A stretch of 13,341 bases of DNA, taken from CAZIIK01 sp964539235. GTDB taxonomy: Bacteria; Pseudomonadota; Gammaproteobacteria; Francisellales; CACEW01. Location: assembly GCA_964539235.1 (NCBI GenBank), contig CAZIIK010000017.1:1-13341 (forward strand). Reading direction: 5' to 3'. Position numbers and translations under genes: made by a program. How positions within the stretch are numbered: the stretch's first letter is position 1; every line of letters begins with the position of its first letter. This document shows positions 6,170 to 13,341 of the stretch, in pieces. A model generated the notes under the pieces. The model had not been told where the DNA came from and made no database searches. It saw nothing but the letters and a program-made list of their open reading frames with translations.

Positions 6170-6715
6170 TTAACCACGCTCAAATACATGGTCATGAATT
6201 TTAAAATGTGCGCAAGGCCCAGCTTTGTATAAGACCAAGCAGGCTTTTTCAGCCACTGAAACACCTTCTAACGAACGTAAAGCCGCCTCTCTTGGGTGAC
6301 CACGCCGTTCTGTGTCGGCTTTGTGTTTTCTGATGTCGTCTTGAATCCACCTAAACCATATTGCCAATAAATGTTGGTGCCAATCGGTGATTTTGCCTGT
6401 TGTTGAGCGGTATTCCGTGAAAGCATTTTGCAGTGGCTGCCCTTGACCCAGGCTTAACAATAAGCGGTAAGAGATGGAATCTTTTGCATGTGCTGTGGTT
6501 TGCACGAAATAGCAAATGGCAGTCATTTTGGCGATATAGTCTTGTTCACTAGCTAATGTTTTCTGCAGGGTTTCTGCATCCGTTTCTTTGGGAATGGGCG
6601 CAGCAGTTGCGCTCAATAAGGTTGTCCTTTCAGTCGCTGGTTTTTCGACCATCTTGCTTTCTTCAGCCGGTTTAAGCTCTGTGTTGAGTGCGCTAATCAG
6701 TCCTTCGATGAACAT
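6170..6715 (-). CDS. Hypothetical protein, 181 residues
   Basis: I do not recognise this protein. It is soluble by eye, with no signal peptide or membrane helix. Residues about 1-55 are low-complexity and rich in Glu, Lys, Thr, Ala and Pro (probably disordered); about 56-181 look helical and more conserved in character (YRLLLSLGQGQPLQNAF, WHQHLLAIWFRWIQDDIRKH, LEGVSVAEKACLVLYKAG). The ATG at 6715 has no good Shine-Dalgarno; an internal ATG at codon 22 with GAAGAAAG upstream would drop most of the acidic start. The gene follows nrdB in the same direction, about 118 bases after a hairpin, and its stop lies 13 bases from the inverted-repeat element. Coding nature is supported by an uninterrupted frame with ordinary codon use. 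Confidence 0.7.
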   Translation of the reverse strand: MFIEGLISALNTELKPAEESKMVEKPATERTTLLSATAAPIPKETDAETLQKTLASEQDYIAKMTAICYFVQTTAHAKDSISYRLLLSLGQGQPLQNAFTEYRSTTGKITDWHQHLLAIWFRWIQDDIRKHKADTERRGHPREAALRSLEGVSVAEKACLVLYKAGPCAHFKIHDHVFERG

Positions 6716-6786
6716 GTGTGGAGGTGTTTAAGTGTGGTGGCGCAAAGTTAGGCTTGATATAGCTGGAAGTAAAGAGCTAAAGATTG

Positions 6787-6812
6787 CCTGCCCCGGACTG
6801 ATCCAGGGCAGG
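6787..6812 (-). terminator. Hairpin downstream of nrdB
   Basis: CCTGCCC (6787-6793) and GGGCAGG (6806-6812) form a perfect 7-bp GC-rich stem with a 12-base loop, 22 bases beyond the nrdB stop. On the minus strand the following CAATCTTT is poor in T, so termination may be partial or the hairpin may serve mRNA stability. Confidence 0.5.
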
Positions 6813-6833
6813 TGATTGTATGGCGAATGCTCG

Positions 6834-8036
6834 CTAAGACTCGTCATCCCAGCTTAAAGCGCCACCGGTTTGATATTCAGTAACCCGGGTTTCAAAAAAG
6901 TTTTTCTCTTTTTTCAGGTCAATGATTTCACTCATCCAGGGGAAAGGATTTTCGGCGCCAGGATACAATTCTTTCAAGCCAATTTGCGCGCAACGGCGGT
7001 TGGCAATGAAATGCATGTATTCTTTGAACATCGGTGCGTTCAAGCCCAGTACGCCACGTGGCATAGTGTCTTCTGCATAACTTTGCTCAAGTTCAGTCGC
7101 TTCTTGAATCATCGTGCGGCATTCTTCTTTGAAAGTGTCATCCCAGAGGTGTGGGTTTTCCAGTTTAATTTGGTTGATCAAATCAATACCGAAGTTTAAG
7201 TGCATGGATTCATCACGCAGGATGTATTGAATTTGCTCCGCTGTGCCGGTCATTTTATTACGACGGCCGAATGACAAGACTTGTACAAAACCGACATAGA
7301 AGAAAATACCTTCGAAAACGACATAGAAAGCGACCAGGTCACGCAGTAACTGTTGATCGGTTTCTGGTGTGCCAGTTTTAAAGCCAGGGTCATTGAACGA
7401 TTGCGTGTATTTTAATGCCCAAGCGGCTTTATCATGAATTGATGGAACTTCACGATACATGTTGAACAACTCACTTTCATCCAAGCCCAAGCTTTCGATG
7501 ATGTAGGTATAGCTGTGCGTATGAATGGCTTCTTCAAATGCCTGGCGCAGAATGTATTGACGGCATTCTGGATTGGTGATGTGACGATAAATCGCCAATA
7601 CCAGGTTATTCGCCACCAAGGAATCTGCTGTGGAAAAGAAACCTAGGGCGCGTTTGAGGATCACACGTTCATCTTCTGTCAGGCCATTCGGTTGTTTCCA
7701 CAAAGCCAAGTCAGAGGCCATGCTAATTTCTTGTGGCATCCAATGGTTGGCGCAGCCGTCGAGGTATTTTTGCCACGCCCAGTCATATTTCAGCGGAAAT
7801 AGCTGGTTGAGGTCAGCGCGGCAATTGATGATTTTTTTGTCATCAACCTGTATGCGTTGTGCGCCCATTTCTAAGGCTTCCAGGCCAGTGATGCCAGTCG
7901 CTTCAGTCTCTGGTGTGTTGATCACCATTTCTGACTGCATCACGGTTTGTGGTACGGCAGGCGTTTCAGTTGGTGTTGCCACTTGAGTTTGTGTGGTTTC
8001 AGGGGCGCGGACTTCTTCATCCCAATCGAGCATCAT
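6834..8036 (-). CDS. nrdB: Ribonucleotide reductase class Ia, small (radical) subunit NrdB
   Basis: NrdB houses the di-iron centre and tyrosyl radical used by NrdA to reduce ribonucleoside diphosphates. The ligand set is complete: Asp 138 (TADS), Glu 169 and His 172 with radical Tyr 176 (EAIHTHSY), Glu 242 (VFEGIFF), Glu 276 and His 279 (RDESMH). Tyr at 176 argues for class Ia rather than the Phe-bearing class Ic. At 400 residues it belongs to the longer subfamily seen in Pseudomonas, Xanthomonas and Burkholderia, with a variable Pro/Thr-rich N-terminal extension (about 1-60). The two ends echo each other (MLDWDEE and ALSWDDES); the C-terminal tail is the part that docks into NrdA. The start follows AAGGAG by 7 bases. 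It lies 18 bases after nrdA and is cotranscribed with it. Confidence 0.97.
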   Translation of the reverse strand: MMLDWDEEVRAPETTQTQVATPTETPAVPQTVMQSEMVINTPETEATGITGLEALEMGAQRIQVDDKKIINCRADLNQLFPLKYDWAWQKYLDGCANHWMPQEISMASDLALWKQPNGLTEDERVILKRALGFFSTADSLVANNLVLAIYRHITNPECRQYILRQAFEEAIHTHSYTYIIESLGLDESELFNMYREVPSIHDKAAWALKYTQSFNDPGFKTGTPETDQQLLRDLVAFYVVFEGIFFYVGFVQVLSFGRRNKMTGTAEQIQYILRDESMHLNFGIDLINQIKLENPHLWDDTFKEECRTMIQEATELEQSYAEDTMPRGVLGLNAPMFKEYMHFIANRRCAQIGLKELYPGAENPFPWMSEIIDLKKEKNFFETRVTEYQTGGALSWDDES

Positions 8037-8054
8037 GATTCTTCTCCTTTCAAT

Positions 8055-10904
8055 TTATTGGCAGGCTTCACAGTCTGGATCTAAGATCGAGCATGCCTTC
8101 GGTGAGTCATTGCTTACAGCATTGAGCTCCGATTTTTGTACGGTTGATTTTTCAGTGCTAGTAGCACCCAAGCTGCGCAGGTAATACGTGGTTTTGAGGC
8201 CGCGTTTCCAAGCCAGCTTATAGAGTTTGTCTAGCAATTTTCCAGAAGGCTCCGCAACATACAAGTTCAGGGATTGCGCCTGATCAATCCATTTCTGCCG
8301 GCGTGCAGCGGCTTCAACTAACCAACGTGGATCGAAATCAAATGCTGTGGCATAAATTGATTTCAATTCAGCAGGCACTCGATCAATTGCTTGTACACTG
8401 CCATTAAAATATTTCAAGTCATTGACCATCACTTCATCCCACAGGTTACGCGTTTTCAGTTCCTGAATGAGGTAAGGATTCAGTACGGTGAATTCGCCTG
8501 ACAGATTCGACTTCACATAGAGGTTTTGATAGGTCGGTTCGATCGACTGTGACACGCCAGTGATGTTGGCAATGGTCGCAGTTGGTGCAATGGCCATGAC
8601 GTTGGAGTTACGCATGCCTTGGCTGCGCACCTTATTACGCAGTGTATCCCAATCCAGTGTTTGCGAACGGTCTTGCTTTAAGTAAGCCTTGCCGCGTGCT
8701 TTTTCCAGTAATTCGATGGAATCAATGGGCAGAATACCTTGGCTCCATAAGGAGTTTTCGAAGCTTTCATATTGACCACGTTCTTTAGCCAGATCAGTAG
8801 ACGCTTCAATGGCGTGGTAGCTGATCAATTCCATACTGCGATCGGCAAATTCGATTGCTTCTTCAGAACCATACGCGACACCTTTGATGTACAACGCATC
8901 TTGGAAGCCCATCACGCCCATACCAATAGGGCGGTGACGCAGGTTGGAACGGCGCGCTTGCGGTACGGAGTAATAGTTGATGTCAATCACATTATCCAAC
9001 ATGCGAATCGCTGTGCTGATGGTTTTCTGCAGTTTTTCAGCGTTGATTTGACCATCGGCTGTCATGTGCTGAGGGAGGTTGATACTACCCAAGTTACAGA
9101 CTGCGATTTCATCTTCAGAAGTATTCAGTGTGATTTCAGTACACAGGTTGGAGCTATGGACCACGCCGGTGTGTTGCTGGGGTGAGCGTAGGTTGCATGG
9201 ATCTTTAAAAGTAACCCAAGGGTGGCCAGTTTCAAACAACATGCTGAGCATCTTGCGCCATAGGTTGACTGCGCGGACCTTCTTATGCATGATCTCGCCG
9301 CGTTCTGCCATCGCTTCATAACGCGCATAGGCTTCTTCAAAGTCTGATCCATATAGGTCATGTAGTTCAATGGCTTCACAGGGTGAGAATAAGGTCCATT
9401 CTTGGTCCTCGTACACACGTTTCATGAATAAATCTGGAATCCAGTTGGCCGTGTTCATATCGTGTGTCCGTCGACGGTCATCACCTGAGTTTTTGCGCAG
9501 TTCCAGAAATTCTTCGACATCGATATGCCAGGTTTCTAAATAAGCACAAACTGCACCTTTGCGTTTGCCGCCTTGGTTAACCGCAACAGCGGTGTCATTA
9601 GCAACTTTAAGGAAAGGTACTACACCTTGGGATTTACCATTGGTACCTTTAATGTGCGCATTCATACCGCGGACATAGGTCCAGTCATTACCAATCCCGC
9701 CGGCATATTTTTGTAGGAGGGCGTTGTCTCTTATGGCGCCGTAAATGCTCGACAAGTCGTCGGCAATGGTCGAGAGGTAACAACTGGAAAGCTGTGAGCG
9801 TAGGGTGCCCGAGTTAAATAACGTCGGGGTTGAGCTCATGTAATCAAAAGAAGACAGTTGACGATAGAATTCAATCGCGCGTTCGGTAGGGTCATCTTCC
9901 ATCAGTGCTAGACCCATGGCAACCCGCATGAAAAAGACTTGAGGCAGTTCAAAGCGTGTGTCTTGATAGTGAATGAAATAGCGGTCATACAAGGTCTGCA
10001 TGCTGAGGTAATTGAATTTCAAGTCACGTTCTGCATCAATGGCTGCGCCCAGTTTGGCGAGATCAAAATTGAGGAGTTTGCGATCGAGTAATTCTAGTTC
10101 CACACCTTTGCGGATGTAAGCCTCAAGTGCTTGTGGATAGAGTGTTTTCATTTCGCCAAAAGCGGCTTGTGGTGCAACCCCTAGGAAGGTCAATGCTTCA
10201 CGACGCAGTTCGTCGAGTAACAGCCGTGCTGCTACATAAGTATAGTTAGGCTCGCGTTCAATTAGGGTGCGTGCTGTCATGATCAACGCTTTGCTGACAT
10301 CTGCTTGTGGCACGCCATCAAATAAATTCTTCAATATGTCTTCAATAATGGCTTCAGCTGTTACATCTTCGAGATTAGCACATGCTTCCGTCACGATGGT
10401 TTCTAAGCGTGCACGGTCCAAGGGCACTTTTTGACCGTCGCTCAAAGTAACGTGAAGGGCAGGTGTTTGATCTTCAGTCTCAACTGTGTGATCAGCCTCA
10501 CGCATATGGCGACGTTCTTCGCGATAGAGTACGTAAGCCCGTGCAACTTTCTGTTCGCCTGCGCGCATTAAAGCCAATTCGACTTGGTCTTGAATATCTT
10601 CGATATGCACAATGCCGCCACCAGGCATACGGCGTTCGAAGGCTTGGGTAATCAAGTCACCAAATTGACGGACCATTTCATGAATGCGGCTGGATTCAGC
10701 AGCATGTCCACCTTCAACGGCTAAGAAGGCTTTGGTCACTGCGACGCAGATCTTGCTGTCATCATAAGGTACGACTTGACCGTTGCGTTTGATGACTTTC
10801 AAAGTGCCCGGTGCGGTTTGTTGTACTTCATTTAGATTTAAATCGGCGTCCATTGTATAAGTGGGCGTTGTGATGGCTTCGGCGGATGCTGTTGATATTT
10901 CCAT
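8055..10904 (-). CDS. nrdA: Ribonucleotide reductase class Ia, large (catalytic) subunit NrdA
   Basis: NrdA reduces NDPs to dNDPs in the cytoplasm with NrdB. The 949-residue chain has two ATP-cone domains: cone 1 about 34-125 (LKVIKRNGQVVPYDDSKI) and cone 2 about 148-236 (HVTLSDGQKVPLDRARLE), as in Pseudomonas aeruginosa NrdA; ATP cones sense ATP/dATP. Catalytic residues are present: Cys 375 (SSCYLS), Asn 586, Cys 588 and Glu 590 (NLCTE), Cys 603 (AVCNLGS), the radical-relay Tyr pair 907-908 (TTYYLRS), and a C-terminal Cys pair 945/948 (DCEACQ) for re-reduction. The start ATG 10904 has only a weak purine-rich site (GAGAGATAGA). The upstream region holds NrdR boxes and a DnaA box but at 250-340 bases distance, so a long leader is likely. 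Confidence 0.97.
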   Translation of the reverse strand: MEISTASAEAITTPTYTMDADLNLNEVQQTAPGTLKVIKRNGQVVPYDDSKICVAVTKAFLAVEGGHAAESSRIHEMVRQFGDLITQAFERRMPGGGIVHIEDIQDQVELALMRAGEQKVARAYVLYREERRHMREADHTVETEDQTPALHVTLSDGQKVPLDRARLETIVTEACANLEDVTAEAIIEDILKNLFDGVPQADVSKALIMTARTLIEREPNYTYVAARLLLDELRREALTFLGVAPQAAFGEMKTLYPQALEAYIRKGVELELLDRKLLNFDLAKLGAAIDAERDLKFNYLSMQTLYDRYFIHYQDTRFELPQVFFMRVAMGLALMEDDPTERAIEFYRQLSSFDYMSSTPTLFNSGTLRSQLSSCYLSTIADDLSSIYGAIRDNALLQKYAGGIGNDWTYVRGMNAHIKGTNGKSQGVVPFLKVANDTAVAVNQGGKRKGAVCAYLETWHIDVEEFLELRKNSGDDRRRTHDMNTANWIPDLFMKRVYEDQEWTLFSPCEAIELHDLYGSDFEEAYARYEAMAERGEIMHKKVRAVNLWRKMLSMLFETGHPWVTFKDPCNLRSPQQHTGVVHSSNLCTEITLNTSEDEIAVCNLGSINLPQHMTADGQINAEKLQKTISTAIRMLDNVIDINYYSVPQARRSNLRHRPIGMGVMGFQDALYIKGVAYGSEEAIEFADRSMELISYHAIEASTDLAKERGQYESFENSLWSQGILPIDSIELLEKARGKAYLKQDRSQTLDWDTLRNKVRSQGMRNSNVMAIAPTATIANITGVSQSIEPTYQNLYVKSNLSGEFTVLNPYLIQELKTRNLWDEVMVNDLKYFNGSVQAIDRVPAELKSIYATAFDFDPRWLVEAAARRQKWIDQAQSLNLYVAEPSGKLLDKLYKLAWKRGLKTTYYLRSLGATSTEKSTVQKSELNAVSNDSPKACSILDPDCEACQ

Positions 10905-10988
10905 GGGTGTTCTATCTCTCTATCACTCAGTTTTAGGGTTGCACTTCAGGAAATCCTAGTTTTAACTCAACTGATTCAGACACATGTC

Positions 10989-11112
10989 TCAATCAAACTC
11001 TTTCGCCTCATACACGGCATAACGTTCTTGTTGTGTCTTCCTGACAGCCAAGCATCCATTGCCAGGTCCGCTTCCGTGAGTTTCTCATACCCAAACGGCC
11101 CAGAATTTTATT
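10989..11112 (-). pseudogene. Possible decayed 3' end of an unrecognised gene
   Basis: On the minus strand, three short stretches in shifting frames read like protein: NKILGRLG, then YEKLTEADLAMDAWLS, then RKTQQERYAVYEAKEFD followed by TGA (10991-10989). Joining them needs two one-base deletions. The charged, helix-like composition ending in a clean stop suggests the C-terminus of a lost gene, now lying in the nrdA leader. I cannot name a family. Chance is a real alternative given the length of about 40 codons. Confidence 0.3.
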
Positions 11113-11152
11113 GTTTTTATGCAGGAGTGTGTTGTGGTGCTTGAAAGAAAAA

Positions 11153-11168
11153 ACACAACATATAGTGT
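11153..11168 (-). promoter_or_regulatory. NrdR box 1 upstream of nrdA
   Basis: The 16-mer ACACAACATATAGTGT is a near-palindrome matching the NrdR-box pattern (ACAC-AT-rich-GTGT). Its centre is 31 bp from that of box 2, the known spacing of paired NrdR sites (three helical turns). NrdR represses ribonucleotide reductase genes when dATP/ATP signals sufficiency. Confidence 0.75.
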
Positions 11169-11189
11169 TTTTTAGCTTTCGACGGGCAA
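11159..11189 (-). promoter_or_regulatory. Candidate nrdA promoter overlapping the NrdR boxes
   Basis: On the minus strand TTGCCC (11189-11184) and TATATG (11164-11159) are separated by 19 bases, a little long. The hexamers lie within the two NrdR boxes, which would explain repression. The transcript would have a leader of about 245 bases before nrdA. Another promoter nearer the gene is possible, but I saw no better one. Confidence 0.35.
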
Positions 11190-11199
11190 GATAGTGTGT
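11184..11199 (-). promoter_or_regulatory. NrdR box 2 upstream of nrdA
   Basis: On the minus strand the 16-mer ACACACTATCTTGCCC keeps the ACAC half and the central TAT-TTG of an NrdR box but has a weak distal half. The exact 31-bp centre-to-centre distance from box 1 supports it as the second site of a pair. Confidence 0.6.
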
Positions 11200-11226
11200 T
11201 TTTCGGCAATGCGCAAGTGCGCATCC

Positions 11227-11246
11227 TGTGTATAACTTGTGTAAAG
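11227..11246 (-). promoter_or_regulatory. DnaA boxes upstream of nrdA
   Basis: TTATACACA on the minus strand (11235-11227) is a perfect match to the DnaA box TTATNCACA. A second, 2-mismatch site (CTTTACACA, 11246-11238) lies 11 bp away in the same orientation. They sit just upstream of the NrdR boxes. DnaA is a known regulator of nrdAB in E. coli through boxes upstream of its promoter. Confidence 0.6.
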
Positions 11247-11312
11247 TTAGGGGATAAAAATAAGTGCTGGTTTTTTGAGCTGAAATACGAGGGGGATTTA
11301 CTGAATAGCTTT

Positions 11313-11384
11313 ACCCTTCGACAGGCTCAGTTAGCGCCTATTGGTACTTTGTCCTTGGACGAAAGGTCCCCTAGCTTGTCGAAG
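11313..11384. repeat. Dispersed palindromic repeat, copy 2
   Basis: The 18-base string at 11313-11330 is identical to that at 5922-5939. Here the inverted partner TGTCGAAG is at 11377-11384, giving CTTCGACA/TGTCGAAG with a 53-base loop that itself contains TGTCCTTGGACGA. The shared core but different spacing suggests one repeat family with variable inserts. Confidence 0.6.
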
Positions 11385-11403
11385 TCGAGAACGCTTTCCC
11401 TTC

Positions 11404-11430
11404 GAAAAACGGTTTCGATAACTGTTTTTC
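11404..11430. repeat. A/T-rich inverted repeat
   Basis: GAAAAACGGTT and AACTGTTTTTC form an 11-bp stem (one G:T pair in RNA) with a 5-base loop. It lies between the dispersed repeat and the sodB terminator. Its role is unknown; it may be part of the same repeat block. Confidence 0.55.
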
Positions 11431-11458
11431 AACAGGCTTAGGCGTATCTACTAAGTAG

Positions 11459-11485
11459 AAAATCCCCTGAGCAATGCCAGGGGAT
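11459..11485 (-). terminator. Rho-independent terminator of sodB
   Basis: On the minus strand ATCCCCT (11485-11479) and AGGGGAT (11468-11462) form a 7-bp stem around a 10-base loop, followed by TTTTC, 11 bases after the sodB stop. Confidence 0.7.
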
Positions 11486-11496
11486 GAATGTGGGTA

Positions 11497-12078
11497 CTAA
11501 CAGGCAAAATTCTGCGCGACGAATTCCCAGTTAACTAACTGCCAGAAAGCTTCGATATATTTAGGTCGAGCATTGCGGTAATCGACATAGTAGGCATGCT
11601 CCCATACGTCGATGGTCATCAGTACTTGTTTTTGATGGCACATCGGAGTGTCGGCGTCGTCGGTATTGAAAATTTCTAAGCTGCCGTCTTGGTTTTTGAC
11701 TAACCAAGTCCAACCAGAGCCGAAGTTAGTGGCTGCAGCGGTGGAGAGTTTTTCTTTAAATGTGTCGAAAGAACCAAATGCTTGGTCAATGGCTGCCGCG
11801 AGTTCTCCGCTTGGTGCACCGCCGCCATTTGGGCTTAAACAGTGCCAGTAGAATGTATGGTTCCAGACTTGTGCTGCATTGTTAAATAAACCACCTGAGG
11901 CTGAAAGAATAATGTCTTCCAGTTGGGCATCTGCTTGTGCAGTGCCTTCAGTGAGTTTATTGAGATTGGTGACATAAGCTTGGTGGTGTTTGCCATAGTG
12001 GAAGGACAAGGTTTCCGCTGAAATATGGGGTTCCAGTGCGTCTTGTGCATAGGGTAGTGTAGGTAATTCGAAAGCCAT
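11497..12078 (-). CDS. sodB: Superoxide dismutase [Fe] SodB
   Basis: Cytoplasmic iron superoxide dismutase converting superoxide to peroxide and oxygen. The 193-residue length equals E. coli SodB. Metal ligands are His 27 (SFHYGKHH), His 74 (WNHTFYW), Asp 157 and His 161 (DVWEHAYYVDYRN). Gln 70 in NNAAQVWNH and the GSGWTWLV stretch favour the iron type over manganese. The segment before the Asp ligand reads TPMCHQKQVLMTI, less conserved than usual. No signal peptide is seen. The start has CGGAG about 8 bases upstream. It is transcribed alone, diverging from grxD, with its own terminator. Confidence 0.97.
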   Translation of the reverse strand: MAFELPTLPYAQDALEPHISAETLSFHYGKHHQAYVTNLNKLTEGTAQADAQLEDIILSASGGLFNNAAQVWNHTFYWHCLSPNGGGAPSGELAAAIDQAFGSFDTFKEKLSTAAATNFGSGWTWLVKNQDGSLEIFNTDDADTPMCHQKQVLMTIDVWEHAYYVDYRNARPKYIEAFWQLVNWEFVAQNFAC

Positions 12079-12146
12079 GATTCAATCTCCGTTATTGTAT
12101 CGCCGTGACAGTTTTTTTGACTGCAGCTGTCGCCAGCTTTTCTGTG

Positions 12147-12175
12147 TTGTACTGCGGCCGGAAGTCTACTATATT
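12147..12175 (+). promoter_or_regulatory. Promoter of grxD
   Basis: TTGTAC (12147-12152) and TATATT (12170-12175) are separated by exactly 17 bases; the expected transcript start is about 30 bases before the grxD ATG. Confidence 0.6.
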
Positions 12176-12211
12176 GGGCCCCGAATTCAACTCGGCTAGG
12201 AAGTCAAAAAC

Positions 12212-12529
12212 ATGGATATTGAAACCCGTATTCGTCAACAAATCGCAGATCATGCCATCCTGCTTTATATGAAAGGCACACCACAGTTTCCGCAGTGCGG
12301 ATTCTCTGCTCAGGCAGCACAGGCTTTGATGAAATGCGGTGAAGAGTTTGCGTTTGTGAATATTCTGGAAGATCCAGAAATCCGCGCGACATTGCCACAG
12401 ATTGCCGATTGGCCAACGTTTCCACAATTGTGGGTCAAAGGTGAATTGATCGGTGGGTGTGACATTATTTGCGAGATGCAGGCAGCAGGTGAGTTAGAGC
12501 CCATCATCAAAGCGGCTGTAGCAGCATGA
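12212..12529 (+). CDS. grxD: Monothiol glutaredoxin GrxD (CGFS type)
   Basis: CGFS glutaredoxins bind a [2Fe-2S] cluster with glutathione and pass Fe-S clusters to apoproteins. The 105-residue product has the glutathione-contact Lys 21 (MKGTPQFPQCGFS), the CGFS active site (29-32), the WPTFPQLWVKGELIGGCDI block with cis-Pro, and normal length. The ATG follows AGGAAGT by about 9 bases. It diverges from sodB, a pairing that suits oxidative stress and iron-sulphur repair. Its stop overlaps the start of the channel gene (ATGA), indicating translational coupling. Confidence 0.96.
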   Translation: MDIETRIRQQIADHAILLYMKGTPQFPQCGFSAQAAQALMKCGEEFAFVNILEDPEIRATLPQIADWPTFPQLWVKGELIGGCDIICEMQAAGELEPIIKAAVAA

Positions 12530-13341
12530 CAGCCGTATTAAGCTGGCAGAATTGGCATCAATATCTTGCTGAGTATGGCATGAACTATGGCTTGCGTGTC
12601 GTCTATGCTGTTGCAATTCTGCTTGTTGGTTGGTGGTTGGCTAAGTTGGTGAAAAGCCTGTTTGGTGGCGTATTGCGCCGCCGCCAAATGGAAGAAACCG
12701 TACGACTGTTTTTAACAGATATTCTCTATGTCTTGTTGCTGGCATTTGTTGTTATTGCCGCATTGTCCAAACTGGGTATCCAAACGGCATCGTTAATTGC
12801 CGCGGTGGGTGCAGTGGGTTTTGCTATTGCATTGTCTTTGCGTAACTCTGTCTCTAATTTTGCTTCTGGCGTATTACTGGTTGCCAATCATCCTTTTTCC
12901 GTGGGAGATTTTGTTGAATTGGGTTCGACGTCGGGCACGGTTGAGAAAATTACTCTGCTGTTTACGGTGTTGAAAACTTCGGATAACCAGATCATCTCCA
13001 TGCCGAATGTGCAGGTGATGAATAACCGTATTACCAATTATTCACTGCGTGATACACGACGGATGAATATTGTGGTTGGTATTGGGTATGACGATGACAT
13101 TGCGCTGGCTAAAAAATTGATGTTGGAGATTGCCGCGGCGGATGCCCGCATTCTGCAAGATCCTGCCCCTATGGTCGCCGTCAAAGAACTGGCCGACAGC
13201 AGCGTTAATTTATTGTTTCGCGTATGGACTCAGCGCACGGATTATTGGCAGACCTTGTATGACTGTAATGAGCAGATCAAGCTGAAGTTTGATGCGCATG
13301 GCGTGAATATTCCTTTTCCACAGCAGGATGTGCATCTCTAT
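12526..13341 (+). CDS. mscS: Small-conductance mechanosensitive channel MscS (3' end beyond window)
   Basis: An inner-membrane channel that opens under hypo-osmotic stress. The 272 codons visible encode an E. coli MscS-sized protein (286 residues) missing only its last residues. Predicted helices are TM1 about 22-44, TM2 about 62-84 and the Gly/Ala-rich pore helix TM3 about 88-121 (QTASLIAAVGAVGFAIALSL). After that come the beta-domain block HPFSVGDFVELG...GTVEKI, then IISMPNVQVMNNRITNYS, and the C-terminal INIPFPQQDVHLY-like motif (here VNIPFPQQDVHLY). The frame has no stop before 13341. The start ATG at 12526 overlaps the grxD stop. The pairing with grxD is likely just an operon of housekeeping stress genes. 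Confidence 0.93.
   Translation, partial: MTAVLSWQNWHQYLAEYGMNYGLRVVYAVAILLVGWWLAKLVKSLFGGVLRRRQMEETVRLFLTDILYVLLLAFVVIAALSKLGIQTASLIAAVGAVGFAIALSLRNSVSNFASGVLLVANHPFSVGDFVELGSTSGTVEKITLLFTVLKTSDNQIISMPNVQVMNNRITNYSLRDTRRMNIVVGIGYDDDIALAKKLMLEIAAADARILQDPAPMVAVKELADSSVNLLFRVWTQRTDYWQTLYDCNEQIKLKFDAHGVNIPFPQQDVHLY

Noticed and set aside
7499..7540. Class Ic reductase (radical-less small subunit)
   Set aside because: The ExxHxxxY motif keeps Tyr 176, so the class Ia tyrosyl radical type fits better.
6870..9418. Several antisense frames of 60-140 codons inside nrdB and nrdA
   Set aside because: They mirror strongly conserved reductase codons and contain no recognisable domains.
11196..11441. 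81-codon plus-strand frame between nrdA and sodB
   Set aside because: It covers the DnaA boxes, the palindromic repeat and hairpins; no ribosome site and no protein-like pattern.
12092..12427. Minus-strand frames opposite grxD
   Set aside because: They are shadows of grxD and extend into the sodB-grxD promoter gap.

Overview
The window looks like chromosomal DNA of a gammaproteobacterium. The evidence is hda, a MinC of the usual proteobacterial type, a double-ATP-cone NrdA with its class Ia NrdB partner, sodB divergent from grxD, and a tRNA cluster Gly(GCC)-Cys(GCA)-Leu(UAA) in the same order as glyW-cysT-leuZ of E. coli. Placement near Legionellales/Coxiellaceae is only an impression from gene content. 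Four genes or gene pieces look damaged (two at the left end, hmuU, and a scrap upstream of nrdA), and there are non-coding palindromic repeats. Both fit a genome undergoing some decay.

Layout. 1-1483: a gene start leaves the left edge on the minus strand; next to it is an ATGA-coupled plus-strand pair, an N-terminally truncated nucleotidyltransferase-like gene and a metallophosphoesterase gene broken by one in-frame TAA. 1743-2059: three tRNAs on the minus strand behind one promoter with a GC-rich discriminator. 2117-3182: minC preceded by a small single-pass membrane protein gene, on the minus strand, without minD or minE beside them. 3322-5828: plus-strand run of a FecCD-type permease (frameshifted at a T run), its HmuV-like ATPase (Q-loop Gln replaced by Pro), and hda. 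5829-6169: a repeat-rich gap with a 43-bp inverted repeat. 6170-6715: an unrecognised gene. 6834-10904: nrdA-nrdB operon on the minus strand. 10905-11496: a long regulatory and repeat region with a DnaA box, two NrdR boxes spaced 31 bp centre to centre, a possible gene remnant and a repeat. 11497-12078: sodB on the minus strand, diverging from grxD and an mscS-type channel gene that runs off the right edge.

How it fits together. Hda (with the beta clamp) inactivates DnaA-ATP after initiation, and a DnaA box lies upstream of nrdAB, so replication control and dNTP supply both appear here. NrdR sites add nucleotide-sensing repression. SodB and the CGFS glutaredoxin GrxD form an oxidative-stress/Fe-S pair. 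The permease and ATPase would import haem or another iron complex, but no binding protein or TonB receptor is in view.

The most unusual material is the decayed nucleotidyltransferase/phosphoesterase pair, the T TTT TTG frameshift site in the permease gene, the ribosome-site-masking hairpin at the left edge, and the layered nrdAB control region.
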